The translations under genes and the position numbers were made by a program. This document shows positions 44,145 through 54,131 of a DNA stretch of 64,000 nt, piece by piece. This stretch comes from Agrococcus terreus. Lineage in GTDB: Bacteria > Actinomycetota > Actinomycetes > Actinomycetales > Microbacteriaceae. Location of the stretch: the NCBI RefSeq assembly GCF_014645235.1, contig NZ_BMLM01000001.1, positions 1,860,001 through 1,924,000 of the forward strand, written 5' to 3'. Each line of letters begins with the position of its first letter. Positions within the stretch are counted from its first letter, which is position 1. Under the pieces are notes generated by a model that did not search any database, was not told the DNA's origin, and saw only the letters and a list, made by a program, of their open reading frames with translations.

Positions 44145-45164
44145 CTAGCGGCCGGCGAGCCCGCGGTTGATCTCGCGCGCCCAGCCGGGCCCGCGGTAGA
44201 CGAACGCCGTGTAGCCCTGCACGAGGCTCGCGCCGGCGTCGAGCCGCGCGCGCACGTCGTCGGCGGTCTCGACGCCGCCGACCGAGACGACCGCGACCTC
44301 CGCCGGCAGCGCCGCGCGGAGGCGCCGCAGCACCTCGAGCGAGCGGGCTGCCACGGGAGGCCCGGAGAGGCCGCCGGCGCCCGCCGCGGCGACGACGGCA
44401 GGGTCGGTGCGGAGGCCCTCGCGCGAGATCGTCGTGTTCGTCGCGATGACGCCCGCGAGGCCCAGCCGGGCCGCGAGCGCGGCGATGCCGTCGACCTGCT
44501 CGTCATCGAGGTCCGGGGCGATCTTCACCAGCACGGGCACGTCGCCCGCCTGCGCTCGGATCGCCGCGAGCAGCGGCTCGAGCACGCGCTCCTCCTGCAG
44601 GCCGCGCAGGCCCGGCGTGTTCGGCGACGAGACGTTGACGGCGAGGTAGTCGGCCACGGGCGCGAGCGCCCGCGTCGAGGCGAGGTAGTCGGCCTCGACG
44701 GCGACCGCGTCGTCCGCGTCGACGACGCGGCTCTTGCCGATGTTCACGCCGATGACGGGGCGCGAGCGCGCCTCGCGCGCGGCGGCGATGCGGTCGGCCG
44801 CGGCCGCCGCTCCCCCGTTGTTGAAGCCCATCCGGTTGACGAGCGCCCGGTCGTCGACGAGGCGGAAGAGCCGCGGCCGCTCGTTGCCGGGCTGCGGCTG
44901 CGCGGTGAGCGTGCCGACCTCGACGTGGCCGAAGCCGAGCGCGCCGAGCCCCGCGATCATCGTCGCGTCCTTGTCGAAGCCGGCGGCCACGCCGAACGGC
45001 GTCGGGAACGCGCGGCCGAGCGCTCGGGTGGCGAGCGACGGGTCGGTGCGCACGCCGGGCCGCGCGGCGCCGGCAGCTCGGATGACCGCGGCGCCGAGGT
45101 GGTGGGCGCGCTCGGGGTCGACGTGCCGGAAGCCGTGGCGGAAGACGAGGTCGTAGGCGGTCAC
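44145..45164 (-). CDS. pyrD: Dihydroorotate dehydrogenase (quinone), class 2
   Basis: A 339-residue FMN enzyme oxidising dihydroorotate to orotate in pyrimidine synthesis. FMN-barrel motifs [28 protein letters not shown] and GGLSGPPV are present, and the Ser in NVSSPNT is the class-2 catalytic base. An N-terminal helix ([20 protein letters not shown]) suits membrane association and quinone use. Its GTG start overlaps the nrdR stop, so pyrD is the last gene of hisD-nrdR-pyrD. Confidence 0.96.
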   Translation of the reverse strand: MTAYDLVFRHGFRHVDPERAHHLGAAVIRAAGAARPGVRTDPSLATRALGRAFPTPFGVAAGFDKDATMIAGLGALGFGHVEVGTLTAQPQPGNERPRLFRLVDDRALVNRMGFNNGGAAAAADRIAAAREARSRPVIGVNIGKSRVVDADDAVAVEADYLASTRALAPVADYLAVNVSSPNTPGLRGLQEERVLEPLLAAIRAQAGDVPVLVKIAPDLDDEQVDGIAALAARLGLAGVIATNTTISREGLRTDPAVVAAAGAGGLSGPPVAARSLEVLRRLRAALPAEVAVVSVGGVETADDVRARLDAGASLVQGYTAFVYRGPGWAREINRGLAGR

Positions 45165-45631
45165 TCGGTGCGCTCCTGCTGCTCGCGGCGGTCCTCGCGG
45201 AGCCCCGCGATGGCGGTCTCGAAGTCGTCGAGCGACTCGAAGGCCTGGTAGACGCTCGCGAAGCGCAGGTAGGCGACCTCGTCGAGGTCGCGCAGCGGCG
45301 GCAGCACCGCGAGGCCGATGTCGTTCGCGTCGATCTGGCTCGCGCCGGTCGCGCGGATCGTCTCCTCGACCGCCTGCGCGACCTGCGCGAGGTCGGCGTC
45401 GCTCACGGGCCGGCCTCGCGCGGCCTTCCGCACGCCCTCGACGACCTTGTCACGCGAGAACGGCACGAGCACGCCGTTGCGCTTCACGACCGAGAGGCTC
45501 GCGGTCTCGGTCGTGGTGAAGCGGCGCCCGCACTCGGTGCACTGGCGCCGGCGGCGGATCGAGAGGCCGTCGTCGCTCGTGCGCGAGTCGACGACGCGCG
45601 AGTCGGGGTTGCGGCAGAACGGGCAGTGCAT
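45161..45631 (-). CDS. nrdR: Transcriptional repressor NrdR
   Basis: A 156-residue repressor of ribonucleotide reductase genes. The zinc ribbon uses Cys3, Cys6, Cys31 and Cys34 (HCPFC...CTECG), followed by an ATP-cone ([28 protein letters not shown]) that senses ATP/dATP. The ATG overlaps the hisD stop and the stop overlaps the pyrD start. No nrd genes lie in the window. This overlapping hisD-nrdR-pyrD order ties a deoxynucleotide regulator to histidine and pyrimidine genes. Confidence 0.97.
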   Translation of the reverse strand: MHCPFCRNPDSRVVDSRTSDDGLSIRRRRQCTECGRRFTTTETASLSVVKRNGVLVPFSRDKVVEGVRKAARGRPVSDADLAQVAQAVEETIRATGASQIDANDIGLAVLPPLRDLDEVAYLRFASVYQAFESLDDFETAIAGLREDRREQQERTE

Positions 45632-46980
45632 CAGCGGGCCTCCTCGACGCGGCCGGCTTCGAACTGGGCAGGTTCGAAGCGAGCGGTGATGGCCTCGCCG
45701 TGCGCGGGCAGGCCCTCGGCGCCGGCGAGCGCGACGACCGCGTCGCGCACCGCGGCGAGCGCGGCCCGGTCGGAGCGCACCACCTGCTGCGGGCGCAGGA
45801 ACGTCGCGGCGCCGAGGCCTGCGACCCGGCGCGCCTGTCCGCCGGTCGGCAGCACGTGGTTGGAGCCGGCCGCGTAGTCGCCGAGGCTCACGGGCGCGAA
45901 CGGGCCGAGGAAGATCGCGCCGGCGTGGCGGATGCGGGCGAGCACGGCGTCGTCGTCGGCCGTCTGGATCTCGAGGTGCTCGGGCGCGTAGGCGTCGCTC
46001 ACGCGCGCGGCGTCGTCGAGATCGCGCACGAGGACGATCGCCGACTGCTCGGCGCCGAGCGACGCGATGACGCGCTCGGCCGCGTGCGTCGCGACGGCGC
46101 GCCGCTCGACGGCGGCGGCGACGCGGTCGGCGAGGCCGGCGTCGTCGGTGACGAGCACCGCGCTCGCGAGCTCGTCGTGCTCGGCCTGGCTCACGAGGTC
46201 GGCGGCGACGAGCTCGGCGTCGGCCGTCGCGTCGGCGATGACGAGGATCTCGGTAGGGCCGGCCTCGGAGTCGACGCGGACGGTACCCGCGACGGCGCGC
46301 TTCGCGGCGGCGACGAAGACGTTGCCTGGGCCCGTGACGACGTCGACGGGCGCGAGGCCGATACCGGGGACGCCGTGCGCGAGCGCGCCGATGGCGCCCG
46401 CGCCGCCCATCGCGTAGACCTCGTCGACGCCGAGCAGCGCGCAGGCGGCGAGGATCGTCGGGTGCGGCAGGCCGCCGTGGTCGGCCTGCGCGGGGCTGGC
46501 GACGGCGATCGACGGCACCCCGGCCGCCTGCGCCGCGACCACGTTCATGACGACGCTCGACGGGTAGACGGCCTTGCCGCCGGGCACGTAGAGGCCGACG
46601 CGGTCGACCGGCTGCCAGCGCAGCTCGACGACGGCGCCGGGGGCGACCTCCGCGCGCGTCGGGGCGGGCACCTGCGCGGCCGAGCCGACGCGCACGCGCG
46701 CGATGGCCGTCTCGAGCGCCGCCCGGACGGCGGGCTCGAGCGCGTCGCGTGCGGCGGCGATCGCGGCGGCCGGCACGCGCAGCGCCTCGGGGCGCACGCG
46801 GTCGAACCGCTCGGCCTGCTCGAGGAGCGCCTCGGCGCCGCGCTCGCGCACGTCGTGGACGAGGCCGGCGGCGGCGGGCAGGGCCGCCTCCACGTCGATC
46901 GCGGGCCGGGGGAGCAGCGCGCGCAGCGCCTGCTCGTCGGGCAGGTCGGTGAGATCGAGGCGTCGGAGCACGGGTTCCAT
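45631..46980 (-). CDS. hisD: Histidinol dehydrogenase
   Basis: A 449-residue zinc enzyme for the last two steps of histidine synthesis (histidinol to histidine, two NAD+). Recognisable are [48 protein letters not shown] and [11 protein letters not shown]. Length is normal. The start is the ATG at 46980 ([10 protein letters not shown]); the open frame upstream runs into a repeat array and is not part of the family. It is the first gene of the operon, and the other his genes are elsewhere. Confidence 0.96.
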   Translation of the reverse strand: MEPVLRRLDLTDLPDEQALRALLPRPAIDVEAALPAAAGLVHDVRERGAEALLEQAERFDRVRPEALRVPAAAIAAARDALEPAVRAALETAIARVRVGSAAQVPAPTRAEVAPGAVVELRWQPVDRVGLYVPGGKAVYPSSVVMNVVAAQAAGVPSIAVASPAQADHGGLPHPTILAACALLGVDEVYAMGGAGAIGALAHGVPGIGLAPVDVVTGPGNVFVAAAKRAVAGTVRVDSEAGPTEILVIADATADAELVAADLVSQAEHDELASAVLVTDDAGLADRVAAAVERRAVATHAAERVIASLGAEQSAIVLVRDLDDAARVSDAYAPEHLEIQTADDDAVLARIRHAGAIFLGPFAPVSLGDYAAGSNHVLPTGGQARRVAGLGAATFLRPQQVVRSDRAALAAVRDAVVALAGAEGLPAHGEAITARFEPAQFEAGRVEEAR

Positions 46981-47048
46981 CGTAGGCGCGCCCGCGCACC
47001 GCGGCCGACCTGCGTCGGCTCGCGCAGGCTGTCCGAGCGAGCGCACTC

Positions 47049-47233
47049 GAGTGGCCACTTCCTGCATCGAGTGGCCACCTCCTGCATCGAACGGTCACGA
47101 TGTGCTGCAACGAGCGACCACTCCCAGCAGATCGTGACCACTCATCGAAGGAAGTGACCACGCATCGAAGGAAGTGACCACTCATGACCACTCACCGCGC
47201 GAGGTGACCGCTCAGTGCACGAAGCGACCACTC
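47049..47233. repeat. 20-nt periodic repeat array in the 306-bp hisD-dnaE gap
   Basis: About ten degenerate units sharing GTGRCCAC. The terminal bases of successive cores fall at 47058, 47078, 47098, 47121, 47141, 47161, 47181, 47191, 47211 and 47231: a 20-nt period with one 23-nt and one 10-nt step. Units 47049-47068 and 47069-47088 differ at one base. The rest of the gap (46981-47048, 47234-47286) shows no gene or clear signal. Confidence 0.8.
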
Positions 47234-47286
47234 AGAGAGCACGGCGCGAAGGAGCGAGCGCGCCCGGGCGCGGGTCGCGCCGCGGG

Positions 47287-50200
47287 CTACGCGATCGAGG
47301 CGGGGCCGAGCAGGCTCTTGATCTCGCCGAACAGGTCGCTCGAGACCTTCACCTGCAGCGGCAGCGCGAACACGCGCTCGACCTCCGGCCGCTCGAGCGC
47401 GAGGCGCACGTCGGTCGGGCCGGCGTGCCGCTCGAGCAGCGAGCGCAGGTCGCGCATCGCCTGCATCGAGGCGCGCCGCTCGGGGATGCGGAGCTCGAGC
47501 GGGCGCGTCTCGTCGACCGGCTGCACGTCGGGGGTGTCGATCATGTTCGCGTGGATCGTGAACCCGTCGTCGCGGGTGCGGACCCGGCCGCGCACGACGA
47601 CGACGGCGTCGTGGACGAGCGCCGCGCGGAACTCCGTGTACGACTTGCCGAGCACCATGATCTCGATCTCGCCGCCGAAGTCCTGGACCGCGATGATGCC
47701 GTACTGGTTGCCCGAGTTGCGGGCCACGCGGTGCTGCACCGTCGTGATGAGGCCCGCGATCGTCACCGTCTCGCCGTCCTCGACGGTCTCGGCGAGCTCC
47801 TGGATCTGGTGCGTCGAGTGCTTCGCGAGCTCGAGCTCGAGCCCCGAGAGCGGATGGTCGGAGACGTAGAGGCCGAGCATCTCGCGCTCGAACGCGAGCT
47901 TGTCGCGCTTGCCCCACTCCGGCCGGTCGGGCACGCGGTCGGCGACCGTGTCGAGGTCGTCGAAGATGTCGCCGAACAGGTCGACCTGCCCGTTCGCCTC
48001 GTTGCGCTTGATCTTCACCGCGGCATCGACGGCGTCCTCGTGGATCTCGAGCATCGCGCGCCGCGTGGCGCCTGTGGAGTCGAACGCGCCCGACTTGATG
48101 AGCGACTCGACGGTGCGCTTGTTCGAGACTCCGACCGGGACCTTCTTCAGGAAGTCGTGGAACGTCGTGTACGCGCCCTCGCGCTCGCGCGCCGCGATGA
48201 TGCCGTCGACGACGCCCTCGCCGACGTTGCGCACGGCGCCGAGCCCGAAGCGGATGTCGTCGCCGACGGCCGTGAAGTACAGCGACGACTCGTTGACGTC
48301 CGGCGGCAGGACGGTGATGCCCATCCTGCGGCACTCCGAGAGGTAGATCGCCATCTTGTCCTTGGAGTCGCCGACGCTCGTGAGGAGCGCGGCCATGTAC
48401 TCCGCCGGGTAGTGCGCCTTGAGGTAGGCGGTCCAGTACGAGATGACGCCGTACGCGGCCGAGTGGGCCTTGTTGAACGCGTAGTCCGAGAAGGGCAGCA
48501 GGATGTCCCAGAGGGCCTTCACCGCGGCCGGCGAGTAGCCGCGCTCGCGCATGCCGCCCTCGAAGGTCGCGTACTGCTTGTCGAGCTCGGCCTTCTTCTT
48601 CTTGCCCATCGCTCGCCGCAGGATGTCGGCCTCGCCGAGCGAGTAGCCGGCCACCTTCTGCGCGACGGCCATCACCTGCTCCTGGTAGATGATGAGGCCG
48701 TAGGACTCGCCGAGGATGTCGGCGAGCGGCTCCTCGAGCTCCGGGTGGATCGGCGTGATCGGCTGCTGGCCGTTCTTGCGCAGCGCGTAGTTCGTGTGCG
48801 AGTCGGCGCCCATGGGGCCGGGACGGTAGAGCGCGATGACGGCCGAGATGTCCTCGAACGAGTCGGGCTTCATGAGCCGCAGCAGCGAGCGCAGCGGCCC
48901 GCCGTCGAGCTGGAACACGCCGAGCGTGTCGCCGCGCTGCAGCAGCTCGTACGCGCCGCGGTCGTCGAGCTCGAGCGTCTCGAGGTCGAGCTCCACGCCC
49001 CGGTTGGCGCGGATGTTGTCGAGCGCGTCCGAGACGATCGTGAGGTTGCGGAGCCCCAGGAAGTCCATCTTGATGAGGCCGAGGGACTCGCACGCCGGGT
49101 AGTCGAACTGGGTGATGATGGCGCCGTCCTGCTCGCGCTTCATCACGGGGATGATGTCGATGAGCGGGTCGGACGACATGATGACGCCGGCCGCGTGCAC
49201 GCCCCACTGGCGCTTGAGGTTCTCGAGGCCGCGCGCCGTCTCGAAGACCGTCTTGGCCTCCGGGTCGGTCTCGATGAGCGCCCGGATGTCGCCCGCCTCC
49301 TTGTAGCGGGGGTGGTCCGGGTCGAAGATGCCCGAGAGCGGGATGTCCTTGCCCATCACCGCGGGCGGCATCGCCTTCGTGAGCTTCTCGCCCATCCCGA
49401 AGGGGAAGCCGAGCACGCGGGAGGAGTCCTTGAGCGCCTGCTTCGACTTGATCGTGCCGTAGGTGACGATCTGCGCCACGCGCTCGGTGCCGTACTTCTC
49501 GGTGACGTACTTGATGACCTCGCCGCGGCGACGGTCGTCGAAGTCGATGTCGAAGTCGGGCATCGAGACGCGGTCGGGGTTGAGGAAGCGCTCGAAGATG
49601 AGGCCGTGGTGGAGCGGGTCGAGGTCGGTGATGCGCATCGCGTACGCGGCCATGGATCCTGCGCCGGAGCCTCGACCGGGGCCAACGCGGATGCCGTGGT
49701 CCTTCGCCCAGTTGATGAAGTCGGCGACGACGAGGAAGTAGCCGGGGAACCCCATCTGCGAGATGACGCCCATCTCGTACTCCGCCTGCGCCCGCACGGC
49801 GTCGGGCACGCCGCCCGGGTAGCGGCGCTCGAGGCCCGTGGCGACCTCCGCGCGGAACCACGACTCCTCCGTGTGACCCTCGGGCACCGGGAAGCGGGGC
49901 ATGTAGTTGGCCGACTCGTCGAACTCGACCGAGCATCGCTCGGCGATGAGGAGCGTGTTGTCGCACGCCTCGGGCATGTCGCGGAAGAGGTGGCGCATCT
50001 CGGCCGCCGACTTCACGTAGTAGCCGCCGCCGTCGAGCTTGAAGCGGTTCGGGTCGTCCATCGTGGCGCCCGACTGCACGCACAGCAGCGCCTCGTGGCT
50101 CTTCGCGTCCTCGGCGTTCGTGTAGTGGAGGTCGTTCGTCGCGAGCAGCGGCAGGCCGAGGTCCTTGCCGAGCCGCAGCAGATCGTCGCGCACGCGCCGC

Positions 50201-50796
50201 TCGATCTCGAGCCCGTGCTCCATGAGCTCGAGGAAGTAGTTCTGGGCGCCGAAGATGTCGCGGTAGCGGGCGGCCGCCTCGACCGCCTTGTCGTACTGGC
50301 CCAGGCGCAGGCGCGTCTGCACCTCGCCCGAGGGGCAGCCGGTGGTGGCGATGAGGCCCGCGGCGTGGCGCGAGAGCAGCTCGTCGTCCATGCGCGGCTT
50401 GAAGTAGTAGCCCTCCATCGACGCGTACGACGAGAGGCGGAAGAGGTTCGACAGGCCCTCGTTCGTCTCGGCGAGCAGCGTCATGTGCGTGTACGCGCCG
50501 CCGCCCGAGACGTCGTCGCCGGGCGACGCGTCCTGCCCGCCCCACTTGACGCGCGTGCGCTCGGAGCGGTGGGTGCCGGGCGTGATGTACGCCTCGGTGC
50601 CGATGATGGGCTTCACGCCCTGCGCGCGCGCCGCCTTCCAGAACTCGTAGGCGCCGAACACGTTGCCGTGGTCGGTCATCGCGACCGCCGGCATCCCGTG
50701 CTGCTCGACCGCCTGCATGAGCTCCGAGATGCGCGCTGCGCCGTCGAGCATCGAGTACTCGGTGTGGACGTGGAGGTGCGCGAAGGAGTCTGCCAT
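47287..50796 (-). CDS. dnaE: DNA polymerase III subunit alpha
   Basis: A 1169-residue replicative polymerase. The PHP domain opens the protein (AHLHVHTEYSMLDGAARI), the catalytic aspartates are in MPDFDIDFDDRRR, and fingers with LGLIKMDFLGLRNLT, a helix-hairpin-helix region and an OB-fold near the C-terminus (GETVTIAGLITTVQHRVARNSG) follow. The length fits DnaE1, the essential actinobacterial enzyme, rather than the shorter mutagenic DnaE2. It reads toward hisD but is separated by the repeat array. Confidence 0.97.
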   Translation of the reverse strand: MADSFAHLHVHTEYSMLDGAARISELMQAVEQHGMPAVAMTDHGNVFGAYEFWKAARAQGVKPIIGTEAYITPGTHRSERTRVKWGGQDASPGDDVSGGGAYTHMTLLAETNEGLSNLFRLSSYASMEGYYFKPRMDDELLSRHAAGLIATTGCPSGEVQTRLRLGQYDKAVEAAARYRDIFGAQNYFLELMEHGLEIERRVRDDLLRLGKDLGLPLLATNDLHYTNAEDAKSHEALLCVQSGATMDDPNRFKLDGGGYYVKSAAEMRHLFRDMPEACDNTLLIAERCSVEFDESANYMPRFPVPEGHTEESWFRAEVATGLERRYPGGVPDAVRAQAEYEMGVISQMGFPGYFLVVADFINWAKDHGIRVGPGRGSGAGSMAAYAMRITDLDPLHHGLIFERFLNPDRVSMPDFDIDFDDRRRGEVIKYVTEKYGTERVAQIVTYGTIKSKQALKDSSRVLGFPFGMGEKLTKAMPPAVMGKDIPLSGIFDPDHPRYKEAGDIRALIETDPEAKTVFETARGLENLKRQWGVHAAGVIMSSDPLIDIIPVMKREQDGAIITQFDYPACESLGLIKMDFLGLRNLTIVSDALDNIRANRGVELDLETLELDDRGAYELLQRGDTLGVFQLDGGPLRSLLRLMKPDSFEDISAVIALYRPGPMGADSHTNYALRKNGQQPITPIHPELEEPLADILGESYGLIIYQEQVMAVAQKVAGYSLGEADILRRAMGKKKKAELDKQYATFEGGMRERGYSPAAVKALWDILLPFSDYAFNKAHSAAYGVISYWTAYLKAHYPAEYMAALLTSVGDSKDKMAIYLSECRRMGITVLPPDVNESSLYFTAVGDDIRFGLGAVRNVGEGVVDGIIAAREREGAYTTFHDFLKKVPVGVSNKRTVESLIKSGAFDSTGATRRAMLEIHEDAVDAAVKIKRNEANGQVDLFGDIFDDLDTVADRVPDRPEWGKRDKLAFEREMLGLYVSDHPLSGLELELAKHSTHQIQELAETVEDGETVTIAGLITTVQHRVARNSGNQYGIIAVQDFGGEIEIMVLGKSYTEFRAALVHDAVVVVRGRVRTRDDGFTIHANMIDTPDVQPVDETRPLELRIPERRASMQAMRDLRSLLERHAGPTDVRLALERPEVERVFALPLQVKVSSDLFGEIKSLLGPASIA

Positions 50797-50805
50797 GGCC
50801 CCTCG

Positions 50806-50811
50806 ATCCTA
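50806..50811 (-). promoter_or_regulatory. -10 box of dnaE
   Basis: On the minus strand TAGGAT, 9 nt before the dnaE ATG. The expected leader is only 2-3 nt, so nearly leaderless. Confidence 0.45.
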
Positions 50812-50875
50812 CGTCCGGGCGCCCACGCGGCTCGCCGCCGACGCGCCCCCTGGGCGCACCCCGGCGGCGCTCCCG

Positions 50876-51796
50876 CTAGTCGTCGCGGAGCAGCTCGAGC
50901 GCGTGCGCGAGGTCGGCGGGGTACTCGCTCGCGAAGACCACCTGCTCCCCCGTCGCCGGGTGCCGGAAGCCGAGCCGCTTCGCGTGCAGCCACTGCCGCT
51001 CGAGGCCGAGCCGGGCGCTGAGCGTCGGGTCGGCGCCGTACATGGTGTCGCCGAGGCACGGATGCCGGCGGGCGGCCATGTGCACGCGGATCTGGTGCGT
51101 CCGTCCGGTCTCGAGGTGCACCTCGAGCAGGCTGCCGGTGCGGTGCGCCTCGAGCGTCTCGTAGTGCGTCACCGCGTGCTTGCCGCTCGTGACGACCGCG
51201 AAGCGCCACTCGTGGCTCGGGTGGCGGCCGACGGGCGCGTCGATCGTGCCGGCGAGCGGATCCGGGTGCCCCTGCACGGCCGCGTGGTACACCTTCTCGA
51301 CCTCGCGGTCGTGGAAGGCGGCCTTCAGCCGCGTGTAGGCCAGCTCGCTCTTCGCGACCACCATGAGCCCGCTCGTGCCGGCGTCGAGCCGGTGGACGAC
51401 GCCCTGCCGCTCGGCGGCGCCCGAGGTGGCGACGTCGACGCCGGCCGCGGCGAGCGCCCCGACGACCGTCGGTCCGTGCCATCCCATGCTGGGGTGCGCG
51501 GCGACGCCGGCGGGCTTGTCGACGACGACGATGTCGGCGTCCTCGTGCACGATGCCGAGGTCGGGCACGGGGGTCGCGACGATGCGCGGCTCCTCGCGCG
51601 GCCTCCACGTGAGGTCGAGCCAGGCGTCGCCCTGCAGCCGGTCGGACTTGCCGAGCGCGCGCCCGTCCTGCACGGCCCCGCCGTCCTCGAGCATCGCGAC
51701 GACCGCGGTGCGCGAGAGGCCGAGGAGCTTCGAGATGCCGGCGTCGGCGCGCACGCCGTCGAGGCCCGGCGGCACCTGGAGGAACCGCGACTCCAT
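50876..51796 (-). CDS. rluD: RluA-family 23S rRNA pseudouridine synthase
   Basis: A 306-residue RNA-modifying enzyme. An N-terminal S4-like domain (about 15-65) is followed by the catalytic motif HRLDAGTSG with Asp138, and [19 protein letters not shown] near the C-terminus. It is probably the RluD-type enzyme of large-subunit rRNA; the exact uridines are not predictable. Its ATG overlaps the lspA stop, a pairing (lspA-rluD) found across actinobacteria and firmicutes. Confidence 0.93.
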   Translation of the reverse strand: MESRFLQVPPGLDGVRADAGISKLLGLSRTAVVAMLEDGGAVQDGRALGKSDRLQGDAWLDLTWRPREEPRIVATPVPDLGIVHEDADIVVVDKPAGVAAHPSMGWHGPTVVGALAAAGVDVATSGAAERQGVVHRLDAGTSGLMVVAKSELAYTRLKAAFHDREVEKVYHAAVQGHPDPLAGTIDAPVGRHPSHEWRFAVVTSGKHAVTHYETLEAHRTGSLLEVHLETGRTHQIRVHMAARRHPCLGDTMYGADPTLSARLGLERQWLHAKRLGFRHPATGEQVVFASEYPADLAHALELLRDD

Positions 51797-52371
51797 CAGC
51801 GGAGCGGCTCCGTCGTGTCGCCCGCGGGCTCGGCCGAGGCGTCGGGCTCGTCGGTGCGGCGCACGCCGTCGAGGCCGATGTTCGCGAGCACGAGCAGCAC
51901 GATCGCGATCATCGAGGAGACGATGAAGATGTCGGCCACGTTGAAGATGGCCGGGAAGCCCCACACCTGGATGAAGTCGACGACGTGGCCGACGAACAGG
52001 CCGGGCTCGCGCACGAGCCGGTCGGTGAGGTTGCCGAGCGTGCCGCCGAGCACGCCGCCGAGCGCGAGCGCCCAGCGCGACGAGCCGATGCGGCGCAGCT
52101 GCAGCACGATGAACACGGCCACCGCCGCGGCGAGGATCGTGAAGATCCAGGTCGAGCCGGCCGCGAGCGAGAACGCCGCGCCGGGGTTGCGCACGAAGTG
52201 CCACTGCAGCAGCTCGCCGAGCACCGGCTGCCGCTCGCCCTCGCGCATGGTGGCGAGGATCCATTCCTTCGTCGCGAGGTCGAGGCCGTACGCGACGGCG
52301 GCGGTCCCGAGGACGAGCCCCAGCATGCGCCAGGAGATCGGCCTCGGGACCGCCGTCGTGGAGTCGGTCAC
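51796..52371 (-). CDS. lspA: Lipoprotein signal peptidase
   Basis: A 191-residue aspartyl peptidase with four membrane helices that cuts lipoprotein signals before the lipidated Cys. The two catalytic aspartates are Asp117 (GNLTDRL) and Asp147 (FNVADIFI), with [10 protein letters not shown] also conserved. It would process the lipoproteins encoded in this window. The start is a GTG, 11 nt after the divIVA stop. The C-terminal tail ([16 protein letters not shown]) is soluble and acidic. Confidence 0.95.
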   Translation of the reverse strand: MTDSTTAVPRPISWRMLGLVLGTAAVAYGLDLATKEWILATMREGERQPVLGELLQWHFVRNPGAAFSLAAGSTWIFTILAAAVAVFIVLQLRRIGSSRWALALGGVLGGTLGNLTDRLVREPGLFVGHVVDFIQVWGFPAIFNVADIFIVSSMIAIVLLVLANIGLDGVRRTDEPDASAEPAGDTTEPLR

Positions 52372-52382
52372 CGAGCGGGTGC

Positions 52383-53183
52383 TCAGCTGCCGCTGCCCTG
52401 CCCGCCGAAGGCGAGCGAGGAGGAGCGGTCGAGGTCGCGCAGCTGGCTCTCGATGTAGCCGCGCAGCTTGAGGCGGTAGTCGCGCTCGAAGCTCTTCAGC
52501 TCGTCGATCTTCGACTCGAGGCCGGTCTTCTGCTGCTCGAGCTTGGCCTTCGCGTCGGCGTACTCCTGCTCGAGCTCGGCCTTGCGGGCCTGCGCCTGGT
52601 CCTCGATCTCCTGCGCGGAGGCCTCGGCGGCGGCGATGAGCTCGTCGCGCTTCTGCTCGCCGGCTGCGATGTGCTCGTCGTGGACGCGCTGCGCGAGGGC
52701 GATGAGGCCGTTCGCGTCGGCGCTCGGGCCGGCGGGGACCTCGGCGACCGGGGCGGGCTCGGCGGCCTCGGGCTGGGCCTCGACGACGGACTGCTCGGCC
52801 TCGGCGGCCTCGGCGGGCTGGGCGGCGGCCTCGGCCTGCGCTGCGGCGGCCTCGGCCTGCGCTGCGGCGGCCTCCGCCTGCTCGGCGAGCTGCTGCTTGA
52901 GCTGCTCGTTCTCTGCGCGGAGGGCGTCGAGCTCGGCCGTGTCGACCTCGGGCGCCTCGGCCTGCTCGGCGGGCGCGGGTGCGGCCTCGACCGGTGCGGC
53001 GACGGCGCCGCCGGCCTTCAGCTGCTCGTTCTCGGCGCGGAGCGCGTCGTTCTCGTCGACGAGGCGACGGAGCTCCGTGACGACCTCGTCGAGGAAGTCG
53101 TCGACCTCGTCCTGGTCGTAGCCGTCGCGGAAGCGGGTCGTCTCGAAGCGCTTGTGGACGACGTCGTCAGGAGTCAGTGCCAT
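52383..53183 (-). CDS. divIVA: DivIVA/Wag31-type polar growth coiled-coil protein
   Basis: A 266-residue cytoskeletal protein that marks cell poles. The membrane-binding N-terminal domain [34 protein letters not shown] is canonical (split in reality into a first helix and crossed loop). Two coiled coils (about 25-55 with RAENEQLK, and 165-245) flank an Ala/Glu/Gln/Pro linker. The linker contains two perfect 21-bp DNA repeats (52828-52869) giving QAEAAAA twice. It sits downstream of sepF and yggT, as in most actinobacterial dcw clusters. Confidence 0.95.
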   Translation of the reverse strand: MALTPDDVVHKRFETTRFRDGYDQDEVDDFLDEVVTELRRLVDENDALRAENEQLKAGGAVAAPVEAAPAPAEQAEAPEVDTAELDALRAENEQLKQQLAEQAEAAAAQAEAAAAQAEAAAQPAEAAEAEQSVVEAQPEAAEPAPVAEVPAGPSADANGLIALAQRVHDEHIAAGEQKRDELIAAAEASAQEIEDQAQARKAELEQEYADAKAKLEQQKTGLESKIDELKSFERDYRLKLRGYIESQLRDLDRSSSLAFGGQGSGS

Positions 53184-53266
53184 GTCGTGCCTTTCTTGGT
53201 CGGCCGCCGGCCCTGAGAGATCGGCGGCGCTGAATCACTGTACCCGTCGCGGACGGCGTGCCCTCG

Positions 53267-53272
53267 ATCCTA
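53267..53272 (-). promoter_or_regulatory. Candidate -10 box of divIVA
   Basis: TAGGAT on the minus strand, about 83 nt upstream of the divIVA ATG. A second hexamer, TACAGT, is at 53242-53237. Either could give divIVA its own transcript. Confidence 0.4.
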
Positions 53273-53316
53273 GCCCGCGCGCCGACCCGCACCTACGGGC
53301 CGGCTGTGCGCGCGGC

Positions 53317-53625
53317 TCAGACGAGGGCGGTGCGGAACGGTCCGACGATGGACATGAGGATGAGGAGGGCGAGCAGCAGCACGAGCATCGCCAGGTCGAG
53401 CGCGACGCCGCCGATCCGGAGCGGCTTCACGAACCGCCGCACGAAGCGCAGCGGCGGGTCCGTGACCCGGAGCACCCAGATCGAGAGCACGAGCACGAAC
53501 CCCTTCGGGCGCCAGTCGCGCCGCAGCTGCGTCACGAGGTCGAGGATGATCCTCGCCCAGAGGAGGTAGGTCGCGAGCAGCGCGGCGGTGTGGACGATCC
53601 AGGCGAGGATCGAGACGACGGGCAC
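53317..53625 (-). CDS. YggT family membrane protein
   Basis: A 102-residue protein with two main hydrophobic segments (about 3-25 and 77-97) around the conserved RIILDLVTQL...VLRVTDPPLRFVRRFVKP, the YggT hallmark. The family is tied to division and cell shape by gene context, and the exact function is open. The start is a GTG, 7 nt after sepF. Confidence 0.9.
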   Translation of the reverse strand: MPVVSILAWIVHTAALLATYLLWARIILDLVTQLRRDWRPKGFVLVLSIWVLRVTDPPLRFVRRFVKPLRIGGVALDLAMLVLLLALLILMSIVGPFRTALV

Positions 53626-53632
53626 CGGGACG

Positions 53633-54103
53633 TCAGTGGGCGAAGACGGCCGAGTCGGCGTCCTCGTCGACCGAGCGGCTGCCGGAGACGGCGATGTGCT
53701 CGGGGCTCAGGAGGTAGACCTTGGTGGTCACGCGCTCGATGCGGCCCTGGAGGCCCTGGGTGAGACCGGCCGAGAAGTCGATGAGGCGACGCGCGTCGCC
53801 ATCGGTCATCTGCGACAGGTTGATGATGACGGGCGTGCCGTCGCGGAACGCCTCGGCGATGGCCTTGGCGTCCTTGTACTGGCGCGGGTGCACCGTGAGG
53901 ATCTCGCTCATGTCGCTCACCTTCTGCGCCGCGCGCAGCTTCGTGACGGGGGCGCGGCGCGGCTCCTCCGCGCGCTCGCGGGGCTGCGGCTGCGCAGCCC
54001 GCTCGTGCTCCTCCGTGCGGTCGACGGGGCGGACCTCCTGGGTCAGTTCGTCCTCCTCGGCGAAGCCGAAGTAGATCGCCGCCTTCTTCAGTGCGTTGCT
54101 CAT
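53633..54103 (-). CDS. sepF: Cell division protein SepF
   Basis: A 156-residue FtsZ membrane anchor. The N-terminal amphipathic helix MSNALKKAAIYFGFAEEDE binds the membrane, a charged linker follows, and the C-terminal domain (about 75-150) has ILTVHPRQYKDAKAIAEAFRDGTPVIINLSQM and RLIDFSAGLTQGL. In actinobacteria, which lack FtsA, SepF anchors FtsZ. The start at 54103 is chosen for AGGAGG upstream and the family N-terminus, rather than the longer in-frame ATG at 54130. Confidence 0.96.
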   Translation of the reverse strand: MSNALKKAAIYFGFAEEDELTQEVRPVDRTEEHERAAQPQPRERAEEPRRAPVTKLRAAQKVSDMSEILTVHPRQYKDAKAIAEAFRDGTPVIINLSQMTDGDARRLIDFSAGLTQGLQGRIERVTTKVYLLSPEHIAVSGSRSVDEDADSAVFAH

Positions 54104-54131
54104 GGGATCCTCCTCCTGGGGTGCGTCCACG

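Noticed and set aside
47049-47233. CRISPR array
   Set aside because: The 20-nt units are contiguous and degenerate, with no unique spacers of constant length and no cas genes nearby.
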